From NCBI RefSeq assembly GCF_030463535.1, contig NC_132898.1:22426662-22490661 (forward strand): a DNA stretch of 64,000 nucleotides, read 5' to 3'. The notes under the pieces were generated by a model that was not told where the DNA came from, ran no database searches, and was given only the letters and a program-made list of their open reading frames with translations. Below, piece after piece: positions 10,851 to 22,049 of this stretch. The DNA is from Salminus brasiliensis (Eukaryota > Chordata > Actinopteri > Characiformes > Bryconidae). Each line of letters starts with the position of its first letter. The stretch's first letter is position 1. The translations under genes and the position numbers were made by a program.

Positions 10851-11760
10851 TAACTGAATTTCAAGTGGTTAAAATTAAGGCTTGCTAAAAGGGAGATTGA
10901 TAATGGAGAGTGACATTTGGGGTTAGAGATGTTTGAGCGATTGGGGTTGGAGATGTTTGAGCGATTGGGGTTGGAGATGTTGGGGATTTTGGGCGATTGG
11001 GCTTGGAGATGTTGGAGCTGTTGGGCTATTGGGGTTAGAATTGTTGGAGCGATTGGGGTTGGAGATGTTTGGAATGTTGATGTTGGGGATTTTGGGCGAT
11101 TGGGGTTGGGGATTTTGGGCGATTGGGGTTGGGGATGTTGGGGATTTTGGGCGATTGGGGTTGGAGATTTTGGCAATGTGGACGATTGGGGTCAGAGATT
11201 TGGGCAACTGAGGTGATTGAGGTCGAAGATTTGTTTGAGCTTATAGAGGTTGTAGATTCTGAAAATTTGAGTAATTGAGGTTAAATAAGCTTTTCATTAA
11301 TAATCCAGTAATAATCATTAATGCACTAATGAAGCTCTGTGTGTTTTTAGGTTTTGGTTCTGGGCAATAAAAGAGACCTGCAGGGAGCGCTGGACGAGAA
11401 GGAGCTCATTGAGAGGATGTGAGTTTAATTCATTTACTCTGTCTGGTTAAAGCTCACTAAGAAGGAAGGTAAACTGACAAAGATCCCTCCCCTTTATTAG
11501 GAATCTGTCAGCCATCCAGGACCGGGAGATCTGCTGCTACTCCATCTCCTGTAAGGAGAAGGACAACATCGGTAAGACAGTAACCTTAAATGAAATACGG
11601 TTGAAAATATAATAAAAAAACACACAATAACTTACCTTATTAAAGAGTGTTTAACACTGAACCGAGCCTGTGGTCTAAAAGCAGTTCTTTTCTGTGCTCC
11701 GTTGTTCTAGATATCACACTACAGTGGCTGATCCAGCACTCTAGAACCAGGCGGAGTTGA
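5713..11760 (+). CDS. arl8a: ADP-ribosylation factor-like protein 8A, lysosomal small GTPase
   Basis: Seven coding exons: 5713-5835, 9181-9261, 10210-10283, 10509-10602, 11351-11418, 11501-11571 and 11711-11760, all with GT/AG borders and matching phases, give 186 residues, the family's exact length. Visible motifs: P-loop GLQYSGKT at 27-34, switch I Thr52, WDIGGQ at 70-75, NKRD at 130-133 and SCK at 163-165. There is no Gly2, and the N-terminal [17 protein letters not shown] is the amphipathic helix that ARL8 uses, with N-acetylation, in place of myristoylation. This helix, RKITKG and LWDIGG fit ARL8A rather than ARL8B (ISRLLDWFRSLFW, RKVTKG, IWDIGG). Known role: GTP-bound ARL8 on lysosomes, recruited through BORC, binds SKIP/PLEKHM2 and HOPS to drive kinesin transport and fusion. 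All key residues are present, so the gene looks intact. Intron 1 is the longest (3.3 kb). Confidence 0.98.
6100..6620 (+). repeat. Three diverged tandem units of about 173 bp
   Basis: The phrase 'cttaaagggcc' or a close variant recurs at about 6099, 6272 and 6445, a spacing of 173 bases. Each copy also carries blocks such as 'gtgggtttatgtaccaaaaat' or its remnants and 'tcttctgaatgc'. Copies are well diverged, so the duplication is old. Confidence 0.6.
6697..6714. promoter_or_regulatory. 18-bp perfect palindrome containing TGACGTCA
   Basis: TTTTGTGACGTCACAAAA is self-complementary over its full length and contains the full CREB/ATF octamer. It lies about 1 kb into arl8a intron 1. Whether it is used is unknown. 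Confidence 0.4.
6983..7131. repeat. Compound AT / GTAT / CA / AT microsatellite
   Basis: (AT)n at about 6983-7039, then (GTAT)n at 7041-7066, (CA)n at 7067-7085 and a second (AT)n at 7085-7131. Long open frames through this region on both strands are artefacts of the repeat. Confidence 0.95.
7990..8390 (+). repeat. 41-bp minisatellite, about 10 copies
   Basis: The unit contains 'cagctgtagcccatgctaat' followed by 'gttagcttcctgaccaaacta'. Copies are nearly identical and differ mainly by 'gac c/t aaact'. It includes the palindromes CAGCTG and GCTAATGTTAGC. Flanking 7740-8640 holds looser versions of the same words. Confidence 0.9.
9262..11350 (+). repeat. arl8a introns 2-4: microsatellites and a 'gattggggttggagatgtt' minisatellite
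   Basis: Intron 2 has a T-rich run at 9540-9565 and a TG-rich tract at 10178-10206 leading into the exon 3 acceptor. Intron 3 ends in C-run then (TC)n at 10457-10506, forming the exon 4 acceptor. Intron 4 has (AT)n at 10811-10848 and a degenerate minisatellite at 10917-11215, with units of roughly 20-24 bases built on 'gattggggttggagatgtt'. Open frames across the minisatellite are repeat artefacts. Confidence 0.85.
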
Positions 11761-12062
11761 GACGACAGTGTCTGATTGGAGAAACAGAACCATGACATCA
11801 CCTGTATGCCGCGCCCCCTTGGTTTTATTCTCAAAAACACCCCCCCCTCCTCCTCCAAGCCCCTCCCTGAAAACCAGGTTTTGTTCTTGTAAAATATTGT
11901 GTGATAAATATGATTTGCACTGTTATGTTTTTTGGTTTGTTTGTTTACTTTTTGTTAAAAAAAACTTGTATGCATTTTTATAACACATAATACAAACTGG
12001 ACAGATTTGATAGACACTTATCAAATAACTTTTTTTTTTTGTTTACTTCTGCCATCCTCTCT

Positions 12063-12117
<55 letters not shown>

Positions 12118-12774
12118 AGCGTCAGCCTGTTGGTTCAGACAGAAAGATCAGCATTTCTACTTTAGTCCAATAAGACCAATGAGAGAGCTCTGGATTCAGC
12201 CAATCACAGAAGACCATTCACTCTGTGGTCAACCTCTCCAGGAGCCTTCCACTACTGTGTTCTACCTTAGCCACTGTTGGGAGGTTGGACAGCATTACTT
12301 ATTACCAGCGTTCTGTAAAGCTTATGCATCTTAGCAACAGTCGCTACGAGAGAACACGGATGGGTGGAGCTTGGAAAGGGCCATCACCAGACTATTAACA
12401 CTACACACATTGCCAACACATACTGAGTTCAGGGTTCAGCCCTGAGGTCCATCTGGTTCAGATTCTGACGTGGCAGTCAGAAATGGCACCTGATTGGCCA
12501 GCAAAGCTGCTTTTAAAGGCCACACCTCCTAGTTTTTAGGCTGTGTTGGTGACAGAATGGATACAAGTTGTGTAGTAGTGAATTATTGTTTAGAGGCAGC
12601 TGTAGTTTTCTGGCAGCTTTTTTCAGCTTTTATTTAGCGTGGCACTAAACATCAGAAATAATTACCTCAGATCAGTTCCGAACCTGTGATGTAGCACAGC
12701 AGCCATGTCTGGGATTTTATAGAAAGTCATAATTACACACATCTTACCGTTTCACTCAAATCTACTCCATCAGC

Positions 12775-12970
12775 CGAGATATACAGTGTCAGAAACCACA
12801 CGAACAAGTCTATCACAGACTGCTGAACGCCTTAGCATGGTTTGAGGAGAGTGTGTGCGCAATGACTTAGACCTGCAGTTAGCAACATGCTAATTGATTG
12901 GGTATTCACTTACATTGTTTAGCTATATTAGCCTCGTATCTCCAGTGTAAAACTACAGAAGCACCAAACG
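12775..12970 (+). repeat. Dispersed repeat, second copy at 51.99 kb
   Basis: 'acagtgt..gaaaccaca...aagtctat....gattgctgaac' and 'ttgaggagagtg...gacttagac.tgcagttagc' recur in the same order at 51985-52085. The tail (12.93-12.97 kb) carries the 'tagctatattagcctcgtatctccagtgt' block seen elsewhere in the window. Confidence 0.5.
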
Positions 12971-15242
12971 TCTGGGCTGATTAATTACATTTGTGGTGAT
13001 TTTTGGCTGAATTCTGGATCTAAGAGCCTCCCATCCCTCTCATTTCTCCTTTCAAAAGGGGAAGTTCTTATTCTCACTGGCTTTAGTCACATGTGAAAGT
13101 AGGTGTTATTTACACCTACTTATTGACTACTGTGGTAACTGTGTTCCTGTCCACGCTACAGTGTGTCCACACCAGTTTACACCAGTCCAAGAGATCAGAA
13201 CACCCCCGACCAGCTTAAAATGGGGTAATTATAGAGGTCTGTTGTCTAAATGCCGCTTTCCATCTGTTTCAGTCTTCAGTTTTAGGTTGTCTGCTTCTCA
13301 TTTGCACTAAAGGCTGATTTTTTACTTCTGTGAAAATGCATGTAAACATAAAGTCACTGTCTAACCAAAACCAAGTATGTTTTAACAACAATTTAATAGA
13401 TCCACAGTCTGTTAGAGTCTGTCAGAGTTTCATAATGAATGGACCAATAGAAATGCTTCAAAATGACTGGGAATAAAGTAGTTCTCCATTGACTTCCTTT
13501 GAAAGTTAAGATTTCTCATTTCCTAGCCATTTGGAGATTCGAGAACAACGATGACCTGTAAAATAATTGTTGACTTCCGCTGCAGAATCTGCTTAGAAAT
13601 CACTGGCGCAGAGTCACTGCTTAGTCATCTGACGCAGTTCCCGTTTTCTTAAATCCGATATTATTATTTTAGTTTTTACCATCATTTTTACCTTCATTAT
13701 CACATGATGTGATGACTAGTGCTTGGAGGATGAAGGCTAGCATGGTCTTCCTCAGAGTCCCATGAAGCCCCACCACATTAGCACCGAGCTACAGATGGTT
13801 CCCTTTTTCCAACGTGAAAATAGCAATAAAAACTTTGGTAGCTTGCTAGTTTCCACAAAAAACAAAGACACTGCAGAATGGTTCTGGAGCGAAGCTTGCA
13901 TCCAATCTCAGCAGTCTATACACAAGTACACAAGTTCGCTATGTTCAGACTTCTCCGATTGAAACACATTTTCCATTGCAAAGGTAGAATGGCCAGCTAA
14001 TTAGCACACTCAGGCTAACCTAACTGAGGCTGAGGAGGTCACTAAGATGAGGCCGAGACAGCTGCCCCTTAATGCACATGTTATCGTTATGGGCAGAAAC
14101 CTATGCCAACATCTGTAGCTGCAATGTATGTTTATGCTGACAGATAAAAGTAGTCTAAATATCTGATATTTCCCATTTTGAGATTATTGTAGTAATATTA
14201 TCAGATTTATTAAGTTGTTTGTACTTGTTTGGAGTGTGTTTGCTGTTAAAAAGGTCTTAGTATTTCGTCAGATAATTTGACTTAATGCTTTGTCAGAAAA
14301 TAACAAGAAAGATTTCCTGCCAGTGGAATAAGATACTTAATAAATACTTAAAACAAGTCAAAATCATTTAGTAATAAGATGAATAATCCTAGAATATTTG
14401 CACAACAATGTAAAAATGCAAAATATCAGATGTTTAGATTTAAGAGGCAAAGCTTATTCATAGCAGCTCAGATAGATCAGACAGATCTGTTGTGCTGTTT
14501 CCTCCCAAGCTGTGATTGATTAACAGATAAACAGCATTAGGAAGTGGAAAGAGGGGTCAGATTTGTGTTTAGCCCAGGTGTGAAGTGTGTGAAGCGTGAA
14601 TGCTAGTTACTGTGTGAGGGTGAGGTATTTGCAGGTCGGCTAAATATATTCAGCTGCGTCATGTCTGCAAACCCACAAACATTGTGGTGTTTCTAAGCTT
14701 TCGAGCTTGAACGAAACCACAAACCAGAAATCGTTTGAGGATTAAATGGCTGTAAGCGAGAAGCGCAGCTCAAGTGCGCTAGTTTACATTCCCTAGTTAT
14801 CCCTAGCTTTAGCATTAGTGTTAGCATGAGGCCTTTCAGTTCTGCATTCTTAGGCTGCCTGGGAAGTTTCTTTTCAGCTCACTATGAGGAACTAACTTCA
14901 AGATTTGAGCTCAGATACAGTGTTACATGTTTTTAAAGCCTGATCAAGTCACTTCTTTCCTTTCTTTTTATTTACTGCGAAACGTTATTGAGCTGAATTA
15001 GCAGAGCGACTTCGGCTGACGGGACAGCGCCAACCTTCCTGTAGTTCATTACCGTTATACACCTGTACAGCCGGTTCTTTTCAGGTGCATGCGTTTATAT
15101 GTTATGATTCGATGTTGTAAATAGCAACACAAACCAAAATCCTTCACCTTTCCTGACCTTTGAGTCGAATGGACTCACCTGATTTCTGTATTACAAAATT
15201 AAAATGAACAAATAAGACCACTTATATCCAGTGAATTCTAAA

Positions 15243-15274
<32 letters not shown>

Positions 15275-15899
15275 CTGTTGGTTTCTTTAGCGATACAATA
15301 GAAAAAACACCATCATTTTGATACAGCATGAGAAAAATCACTTATTTATTTATTTATTAATTCATTTTTAGGTTTTTGCTATCATTAATCATTTTGTATC
15401 GATCCTTTCTTTTTTATGTATTTGCCTTTTGCTATAACATTGTGGGGTTAGGTCTGCAACTAGTGATTATTTACCACATTTAATTAATCTATTAATTCTG
15501 TCATTTTGAGCCAGATAATTTAACGAATTATTATTAAACTAATATTACTCTGCCGCCATCATTCAAAGTTCTGTTTGTGCCACAGTCAACAAAGCAATAG
15601 AAGCCATAGCGCCCTCTAAGCTTCCTGTAGTGTATTACAGTCTGTCAGAATGAGTGTGTGGGTCATATGAACATTATAGAGCATTAAAGAGAGCCCCCTA
15701 CACTTCATGTACTGCATTACAGCCTGTCAGAATGACTGGCTCATATGAACATAAAAGAGCATCTTAGTGACTAATAGCGGTTGGTTACAGCGGCTAATCT
15801 GCTTTAAACTGACTAACCGCTGCAGCCCTAATAAGAGCAGGCATTGGGGTGGCTGTCTTGGTGTTGGTAAAGAACAAGAGTTGTAGGCTTTACAGCGTT

Positions 15900-16150
15900 A
15901 ATGCCACATGCTGTCATATATTTCTCATGCTATGGCCTTATTGCCGTCTGCTACAGTGTTTATGCCATATTCTGCAGTTTTTAAGCCACGTGCTGTAGTA
16001 TTTGACATATGCTGCAGTATTTGTGCCATATGCTGCAGTTTTTTAAGCCACGTGCTGTAGTATTTGACATACGGCGCAGTATTTATGCCAGAGACTGTGG
16101 TATTAGTGCCACATGCTGTAATATTTGTCATATGCTACAGTATTTACACA
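15900..16150 (-). repeat. Degenerate 'gccatatgctgcagtattt' minisatellite, with satellites at 16.90-17.01 and 18.42-18.50 kb
   Basis: Units of roughly 30 bases built on 'atgccatatgctgcagtattt' repeat about eight times here. The same words return at 16905-17010 and 18415-18505. A 68-residue open frame on the minus strand is a product of the repeat. Confidence 0.65.
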
Positions 16151-16629
16151 TTATGCTTTGACCTTTTTTTCAGTTCAATTCCATCGTTGTAATTTAAAAA
16201 ATAATGATTTGATCAGTTTGAAGTCGTAGCGTTTAAATGTTCACTGGAACAACATGTAGAGCCATCGGAATGAATTTTCATCTTGCATACTGGTGTGTTC
16301 ATCTTTACATAATAACTGTCTCTCACACACACACACACACACTTCCTCGTGACTGGTGACTGGATCAAGTTTCCTGATAACCCCCTTCTTCTGCTTTCTG
16401 TATTATACTTTTTTTTAACCTTACTTTTTTTGTTTTTCTTTCTGAAAATAACTTTTTAAAACTTGTTAACATGATCAGCTATGATGTTCCAGGTGTTTGT
16501 GTATTATTATTACTCTGGAGAAGAATCAGGGGCAGGTGTGTTTCTGTTTTTTCTCTACTCATGTCCTTTCAGTGCTAACTGTACATGTTGCTCTTGTTAT
16601 CTTGAGATAATTTAAAAGTGACGAATAAA

Positions 16630-17410
16630 TGAATACTTCCTGATGTTTGCTGTGTGTGTTTGTGTGCGTGTGTTTTAAAGGGTGTTGTTTCACAGAGAAC
16701 TAACTTTTACTCACTCATTTCAAATAACAGTGTGCTGTAGTTGGTGAAACTTTGGAAATGTTTGACACCCTGAAGGTGTCAAAATGTGCTGTTTACTCCC
16801 CCAGGCTGTGTGTAAAAGAAACTGCACAGACTATTTTGAGAGCAGCATGGCTGTGATGTCACAAACCTGAACACATTTCCCCTTCAGTCTGTGATACATG
16901 ATGCAGTATGTGGGCCATATGCGTCAGTATTTCTCTCTTGCGATAGTATTATGTCACAAGCAGTGATATTTATGCTATATTTATGGCATGTCCTGCATTG
17001 TTTATGCCATAAACAGAGTTCTAGTGTTGTGTAGAGACTATTATGCAGGGATTGCTAAAAGATCAATAATTTCCCCTTACTTGTTGCCATTCTTTTGTTT
17101 TTCCACTAGAGGTCAGTACAGGCCTTTGTTCCATGCCTGTGCACTCTCTCTCTCTCACCCTCTCTCTCTCTCTCTCTCTCTCCCTCGCTCTCTCTCTCTC
17201 TCTTTCTTACACACACACACACACACATACAATGGCTTTCCCATGTTTTTTGAAGTCCTGAAGAACTATGTAGTCCAAATGATTGTGTAAGCTGACTTTA
17301 GTAAATCCCCCTTTTAAAAAAAGTATTTATGCAACATAGTTTAGGTAATTATTATAATGTATTAGTGCTTTATTTTAAGTTTGGACCTCTTTTTTCTTAT
17401 TTTTTCTTAT
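16630..17410 (+). other. Spacer with CT and CA microsatellites
   Basis: Outside the minisatellite echo at 16.90-17.01 kb the stretch holds (CT)n at 17141-17204 and (CA)n at 17209-17226. No coding or RNA gene is seen. Confidence 0.7.
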
Positions 17411-17414
17411 TATA

Positions 17415-17805
17415 CATTGTGGATTAATGCGGAAGACGTCAAAACTACGAAGGAACGCATGTGGAATTATGATATATTTTGATATGTTGATATGCCCCTT
17501 CTCTCAATCAGCTTCAGGAGGTAGTCACTGGGAGGATTTTTTCAATAGTCTTGAAGGAGTCCCCTTTGACTGCTTTTCCCTCACTCTGCAGTCCAACTCA
17601 GCCCAAACCATCTCAACTGGGATTAGGTTGGATGATTGTGGAGGCCAGGTCATCTTATCTCAATCACTCCCCTTCTTGGTCAAATAGCTCTTACATACTT
17701 AATTCCATATGTGTTCTTATTTTTGTCTTCAGTATTAATCTACAATGTAGAAAATGAAAAATAAAGAAAACACATTGAAGGAGTCCAAAACCTTTGACTG
17801 ACACT
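17415..17805 (-). mobile_element. Degraded Tc1/mariner element, transposase in antisense
   Basis: Read on the minus strand the segment translates, with interruptions, to the Tc1 transposase C-terminal signature: an LTKK-S-D motif, MTWPPQS-NL-P-EMVW-ELD-RV and a PPEADWE-like end. It is flanked by the usual fish element tail (caaaacctttgactg-acactg; tctacaatgtagaaaatg). The N-terminal two thirds are missing, with a join between 17450 and 17500 to the other end of the element, so it is an internally deleted relic. Confidence 0.75.
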
Positions 17806-18256
17806 GTGGTATTTAAGTAAAATATATAATAATCATTCATATTTGATTCTTTTTAATGTGTTTAATTGTTTAAGCTACTTGAAAACAGTTACTCTGGTGA
17901 GGGCTGTTGCTTTCTCTCTAAGTTCTGTCACCCCAGTGTTTCTGTACACCGGTGATCCTTGGCCAGGAGTAAAGAGCTCCTTAGTGCTCTGTTGGTTTTT
18001 AGAGTTGTTGGGGGTGGAGGTAAGGGGGGTGGAGGAGGCTTTTGTCTGAAATGTCTGATCCCGGCTTTTTTTCCACCAAAACAGGCTGGAGTTGGATGTT
18101 CCTGAAAGGAGCCCCCTGATGGTGTTGGTTTTGGACCAGTCTGGATGCCTACTTGTATGTGTGTGTGTGTGTGTGTGTCTGATTTAAGGCTTTTAATGGT
18201 TGCTGCAGTTACAGTGTGGTGGAATGGTTGCAGTGGTGATTGTGTTACTGAGCAAT

Positions 18257-18310
<54 letters not shown>

Positions 18311-19520
18311 TTCATTAGGAAGCAATGAAAAACAGCAGTGCCTGATACACTCGTACTAACAGCAAACGCGCACACACATGCACTGTTCTGTACTGACTGC
18401 TTGTGAAGAAGTGTCTATGTAATATTTATGACATAAGCTGCAGTATATATTTGCAGCAGCATTATATAATAAATGTCAGTGTTTATGCCATATGCAGTAT
18501 TAGTATATATGAGACTATATGAGAATATTTATTGTTTCAGAACTCTAGTGACCCCCTGACCCATGCAGGCCGGACGGTTGCCCCGGGTCTAGTCCCACTG
18601 GGCCGGTGACGGCTCCCTGATGGCTGGCGTTGAGTGGTTCTGTTTGTTTTGGTTCCGGATCTTACCCGCAGAGAGCTGGACCTGGAACTGGCCACAAATC
18701 ATACCATAACACACCCAATTACTGTTACTGTGGAAACCGCGGGTGGGGGGGCACCCTGTGAGCTCAACACACACACATCACTTCCATCCTGTTCCCTGAG
18801 GGGACAAAACAAACAGTGTTCCAGAAGTGTCAGCCCACACAGGGGGTGGCAAAGAACACACATAGACACATTCATGCTGAAAGGATGGTTCTCACATAAA
18901 CAGATAACTTTAGGCCGATGTTAAAAGAACACAAACCCAAGACAAACCCAAAACAAGCTCTCAACACCAGCACTCTAATGAGAAAGTCCATAAAGAGTCC
19001 ATTAGAGACCCATCAGCCTGTGTGTTCGGGAAGACGTGTCTCTCTTTCAGGACTTTCTCTGCTTCTCGGAGGGGGGAGGGCCGATGAAAGGAGAGTTTTC
19101 GGACTGTCAAACTCACACAGACAGACTTTAGCCGGGTCACTCGCTCTCAATGAGCGCCTCTGTGACAGCTGCGACAGGATTAGCATCATGAAAAAATTGC
19201 CAAAGTGTGATTTATTCTCAAACAGGAATCAAACACAGCAGCTCGTTTCGCAATTCTTTTCTCACATCTGTGGATTCTGAGCCATGAATTAATGCATGAG
19301 TCCTTTCAGAGGCATGCAGGGCTACAGAGGCCCTGTTTGTGTGTTTCAACAAATACAACGCATAAAGCTCTTGCAAAGCAGGCTGAAATGCATCTACATA
19401 GAGGGTGAAAGAATTTATTCAGTATTTATTCACAACACTGTTTTTCCATGCTACCATTAAACAAGGTGTTCATTACAGTTATGGTGTAAACTTGGGGTAA
19501 CTTCTTGTGGTGAATAGCAA
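17806..19520 (+). other. Spacer with GA and TG microsatellites, no gene seen
   Basis: (TG)n at 18157-18178, a long (GA)n at 18259-18308, the minisatellite echo at 18415-18505, and otherwise unique sequence. Short open frames at 18.6-19.3 kb lack splice or homology support. Confidence 0.6.
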
Positions 19521-19524
19521 GCCC

Positions 19525-19830
19525 AGTGGTATCTGGACACCTTCTGACATTAGAAGCAGATCCTTTAAGTCCTGTAAGTTGTGAGGTGGAGCCTCCATGA
19601 GCATCTGTGAGCTTTGGGCGCCCATGGCCCTGTTGCCAGTTTACCAGTTTTTATTTTATAGAGCACTTTTAAGAGGTACTGAGCACTGCTTATGGGAGAA
19701 CACCCCACATAACCTGCGTGATGTTTTGGAGATGTTCTGACCCAGTCGTCTATACACCCCTTGACTGGAACCAGATCATCAATGTTATTGACTTCACCTC
19801 TCAGTGGTTTTAATGTTATGGCTGATCAGT
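19525..19830 (-). mobile_element. Tc1-type fragment, reverse orientation
   Basis: The right edge (19805-19830, gtggttttaatgttatggct...) is the complement of the terminal repeat at 4553 and 27021. Inside, 'gatgttttggagatgttctgacccag' matches the complement of the internal words of the 27 kb copy. The left end is not identifiable. Confidence 0.65.
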
Positions 19831-19944
19831 GCAAATACCCTGCTTGTACAGAAGACATTCCTTTCTCTTGAAGTGCTTGTGCACAGCAGATTAGCTTATC
19901 AGAGCTCCAGGACACTGTCCAGTCCACCACAGGCTGTAGGAACA

Positions 19945-19993
19945 AACAACATGCAGTTGGGTTCCACCCTTAGGAACCCAACTGCATGTTGTT
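19945..19993. repeat. Perfect 21-bp inverted repeat with 7-base loop
   Basis: The left arm (19945-19965) and right arm (19973-19993) are exact reverse complements around the loop 'accctta'. The core is 'catgcagttgggttcc'. Transcribed, it would form a strong hairpin. It lies about 115 bases beyond the Tc1-type terminal repeat. Confidence 0.85.
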
Positions 19994-20864
19994 GTAGTTT
20001 TGGGAGCCCTACTGCCAGTTGTAAAAGTATTACCCTCATGAACCATACTTCTAGTTATCAGAGTACCATCCTTGCTAACTAATAGTCAGAGTATCCTTTG
20101 GAACGTTGTCTGAGTGCCTTGCTCTCTGGAGTACTTGCTTACTTGCTGTTGCTGTCCAAAAACCACCTTTGCTAAATGGCTCTCTGTGTGGCCTTGACTA
20201 CAGCCATGCTGAGAGACTAATTGCTACCTTTTGTCAAGCGGCAGCTGAAGTTTCTAACCACAATTTGGCTGTTTTTTAGCTGCTCTGGCACCTCAGAAGA
20301 AGCTAACAGCTCTCTCACAGCCTGCAGTCATTACAACACCTGCCCAAAATCTAACTGTCCCTGCATGATGGGTAGTTTTTCACAAGCCTTTTTTCATGCT
20401 GTAAGAATAAATAAACATGCATATCTATGGGAGAGAGACCATATTTTGGTTATTAATAAAAAGTAGACTGGGGACACATGGACATCCACTGTGGTTAGGA
20501 TGTTAGGCTCTGGGGGGGTGGGCACTTCAAGTAGGCCTAAGTTGTTGGGTCATATCGGTGTGTACGGGAGGGCAAGAGGGACTTAAATGCCTTTAAAACA
20601 TGCATTATACATTAGCATAACATATAATAATAATTATTATTATTATTATTAATTAAATGGACATTTCAGAATATTTGGTCGACTTGGTTCTGTGACTGAT
20701 TTGCCTTTTTTGCTGTATTTTTGACAGCATATGAATCTGAAGTTCATAATGAATTAACTAATAAATATGATCCAAAATAATTTGGAATAAAAATCTTTTA
20801 CACTTGCAAGATCCATTGATTTAGATGTTTTTTTTCTTGTCTTCTCATCTCGCTCTCTCTGTAG
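19994..20864 (+). other. Spacer, no gene recognised
   Basis: AT-rich unique sequence with a short (TTA)n patch at 20622-20652. The open frame at 20221-20466 has no splice signal or recognisable content. Confidence 0.5.
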
Positions 20865-20942
20865 ATCCCAAGAAGAGGACATGGCAGCGAAAAAGAGGAC
20901 ATCTGGTCACCCAAGTGTGCTAGTTGGGGAGTGAAGTAAGAG
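20865..20942 (+). other. Isolated exon-like segment with strong splice sites
   Basis: A 78-base block follows a long pyrimidine tract ending in CTGTAG and ends in a strong donor AG|GTAAGG. It contains ATGGCAGCGAAAAAG but the frame closes after about 17 codons, so it could be a leader or non-coding RNA exon. No partner exon is identified. The GC-rich block at 21.48-21.72 kb downstream might belong to the same unit. Confidence 0.25.
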
Positions 20943-21339
20943 GTAAGGACGCCCCTGATTCATCTAAATAAACATTTTTTGCATATGAACAGAAGCTAAT
21001 ATCATTCCACACAAGCATGTATAGCTATGGGAAGAACAACCACAAGACAACACATGCTACCTTGCTAACACCGCAATAACTATGGGTAATAATGACTAGT
21101 ACAGCTCTGGCTTTAGCACACGCTAAACATAGCAACAGGGTTAACTCAGGCTAACACTGGGGCAAACCTTAAATAACAGGGTTAATAACTGGCCTGAGGG
21201 TCTTTGGGAAGTGAAATCAGAATAGGGTTGTGGGATTGGACTTCCCAGTGACAGCCATGTGTTACCATTTGCAAAAGAGTCAGATTCATTGATTACCTGA
21301 TCAACTAATCAACTGCGGGAACAGTTACTATGAGCTAAC

Positions 21340-21840
21340 TGCAGGCCGGGATCGCCTTGAGCTCTCTCTACACTTCATTTCGCCATACTTCCCGCGTCAC
21401 AAAAGCGTGCGCCCAAATCGGCCTGACGTTTCAGGGGAGGGGGGTGGTATTAGGGGCAGGAATTAAAGAAGTTCCCGGTGTCCATGACAACCAGCCAGGC
21501 TATGAAAGAGGAGGCCTGAGAGAAGCAGAGTCTGTTTGGGGTCCGAGGTGAGAGACGGGGTGTGACAGTCACTTAGCAACCCTGCGCTCCGAGAGCCGGA
21601 CTGTGACGACAGTAACTTAGCAACCCCCCCTCCGTCCCGGACCGAGATCCAGAGAGAGAGAGGGGCTCGGCGGGGGCGAGCGAACAATACAGCCGTTATA
21701 GAAAACACCCCCCAACACACAGTCTCACAGTTCAGCTTGAGAAGCAGCAGCCAGCCAATAACCAACCTTCCCTGTGTGTGAGAGTGTGTGTGTGTGTATG
21801 TGTGTGAGGGAGAGAGAGTGAGAGAGAGAGAGAGAGTGTA
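21340..21840. other. GC-rich CpG-containing block with GA/GT tracts
   Basis: Between 21.35 and 21.72 kb the sequence is clearly richer in G+C and CpG than its surroundings (for example ctcggcgggggcgagcgaac), then passes into GT and GA repeats at 21770-21836. It may be a promoter-type island, but no coding exon of any gene is attached to it. Confidence 0.3.
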
Positions 21841-22049
21841 GGAGTATGAGAAAGTTAATGCACTGAATGGAATTTCGGTGCCCCCTGAAGTTCACACTGC
21901 GTCTGTGAATGTTCCTCTTTGTGCAATACAAAAAGTTCCAAAACCCTTTTAGCATCTTTTTATTGAACTGAGAGCAAAACAAAGGCGTCCAGAGACCGAA
22001 TTCTATATTTCTCTCTCTTTCTCTCTCACACACACATTTACATACACTC

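Larger units (their letters stand above)
11761..16629 (+). other. Probable arl8a 3' untranslated region and downstream spacer
   Basis: After the stop at 11758-11760 no exon-like or coding segment is seen up to 16.6 kb. The stretch holds (GT)n at 12067-12116 and 15246-15272, a copy of a dispersed repeat at 12.78-12.97 kb, and a minisatellite at 15.9-16.14 kb. AATAAA at 16624-16629 followed by a GT-rich tract at 16650-16675 is the best-formed polyadenylation signal. Earlier weak candidates such as 13470 cannot be excluded, so the transcript end is uncertain. Confidence 0.4.

Noticed and set aside
11640..11858. 72-codon minus frame over arl8a exon 7
   Set aside because: Antisense to a verified exon.
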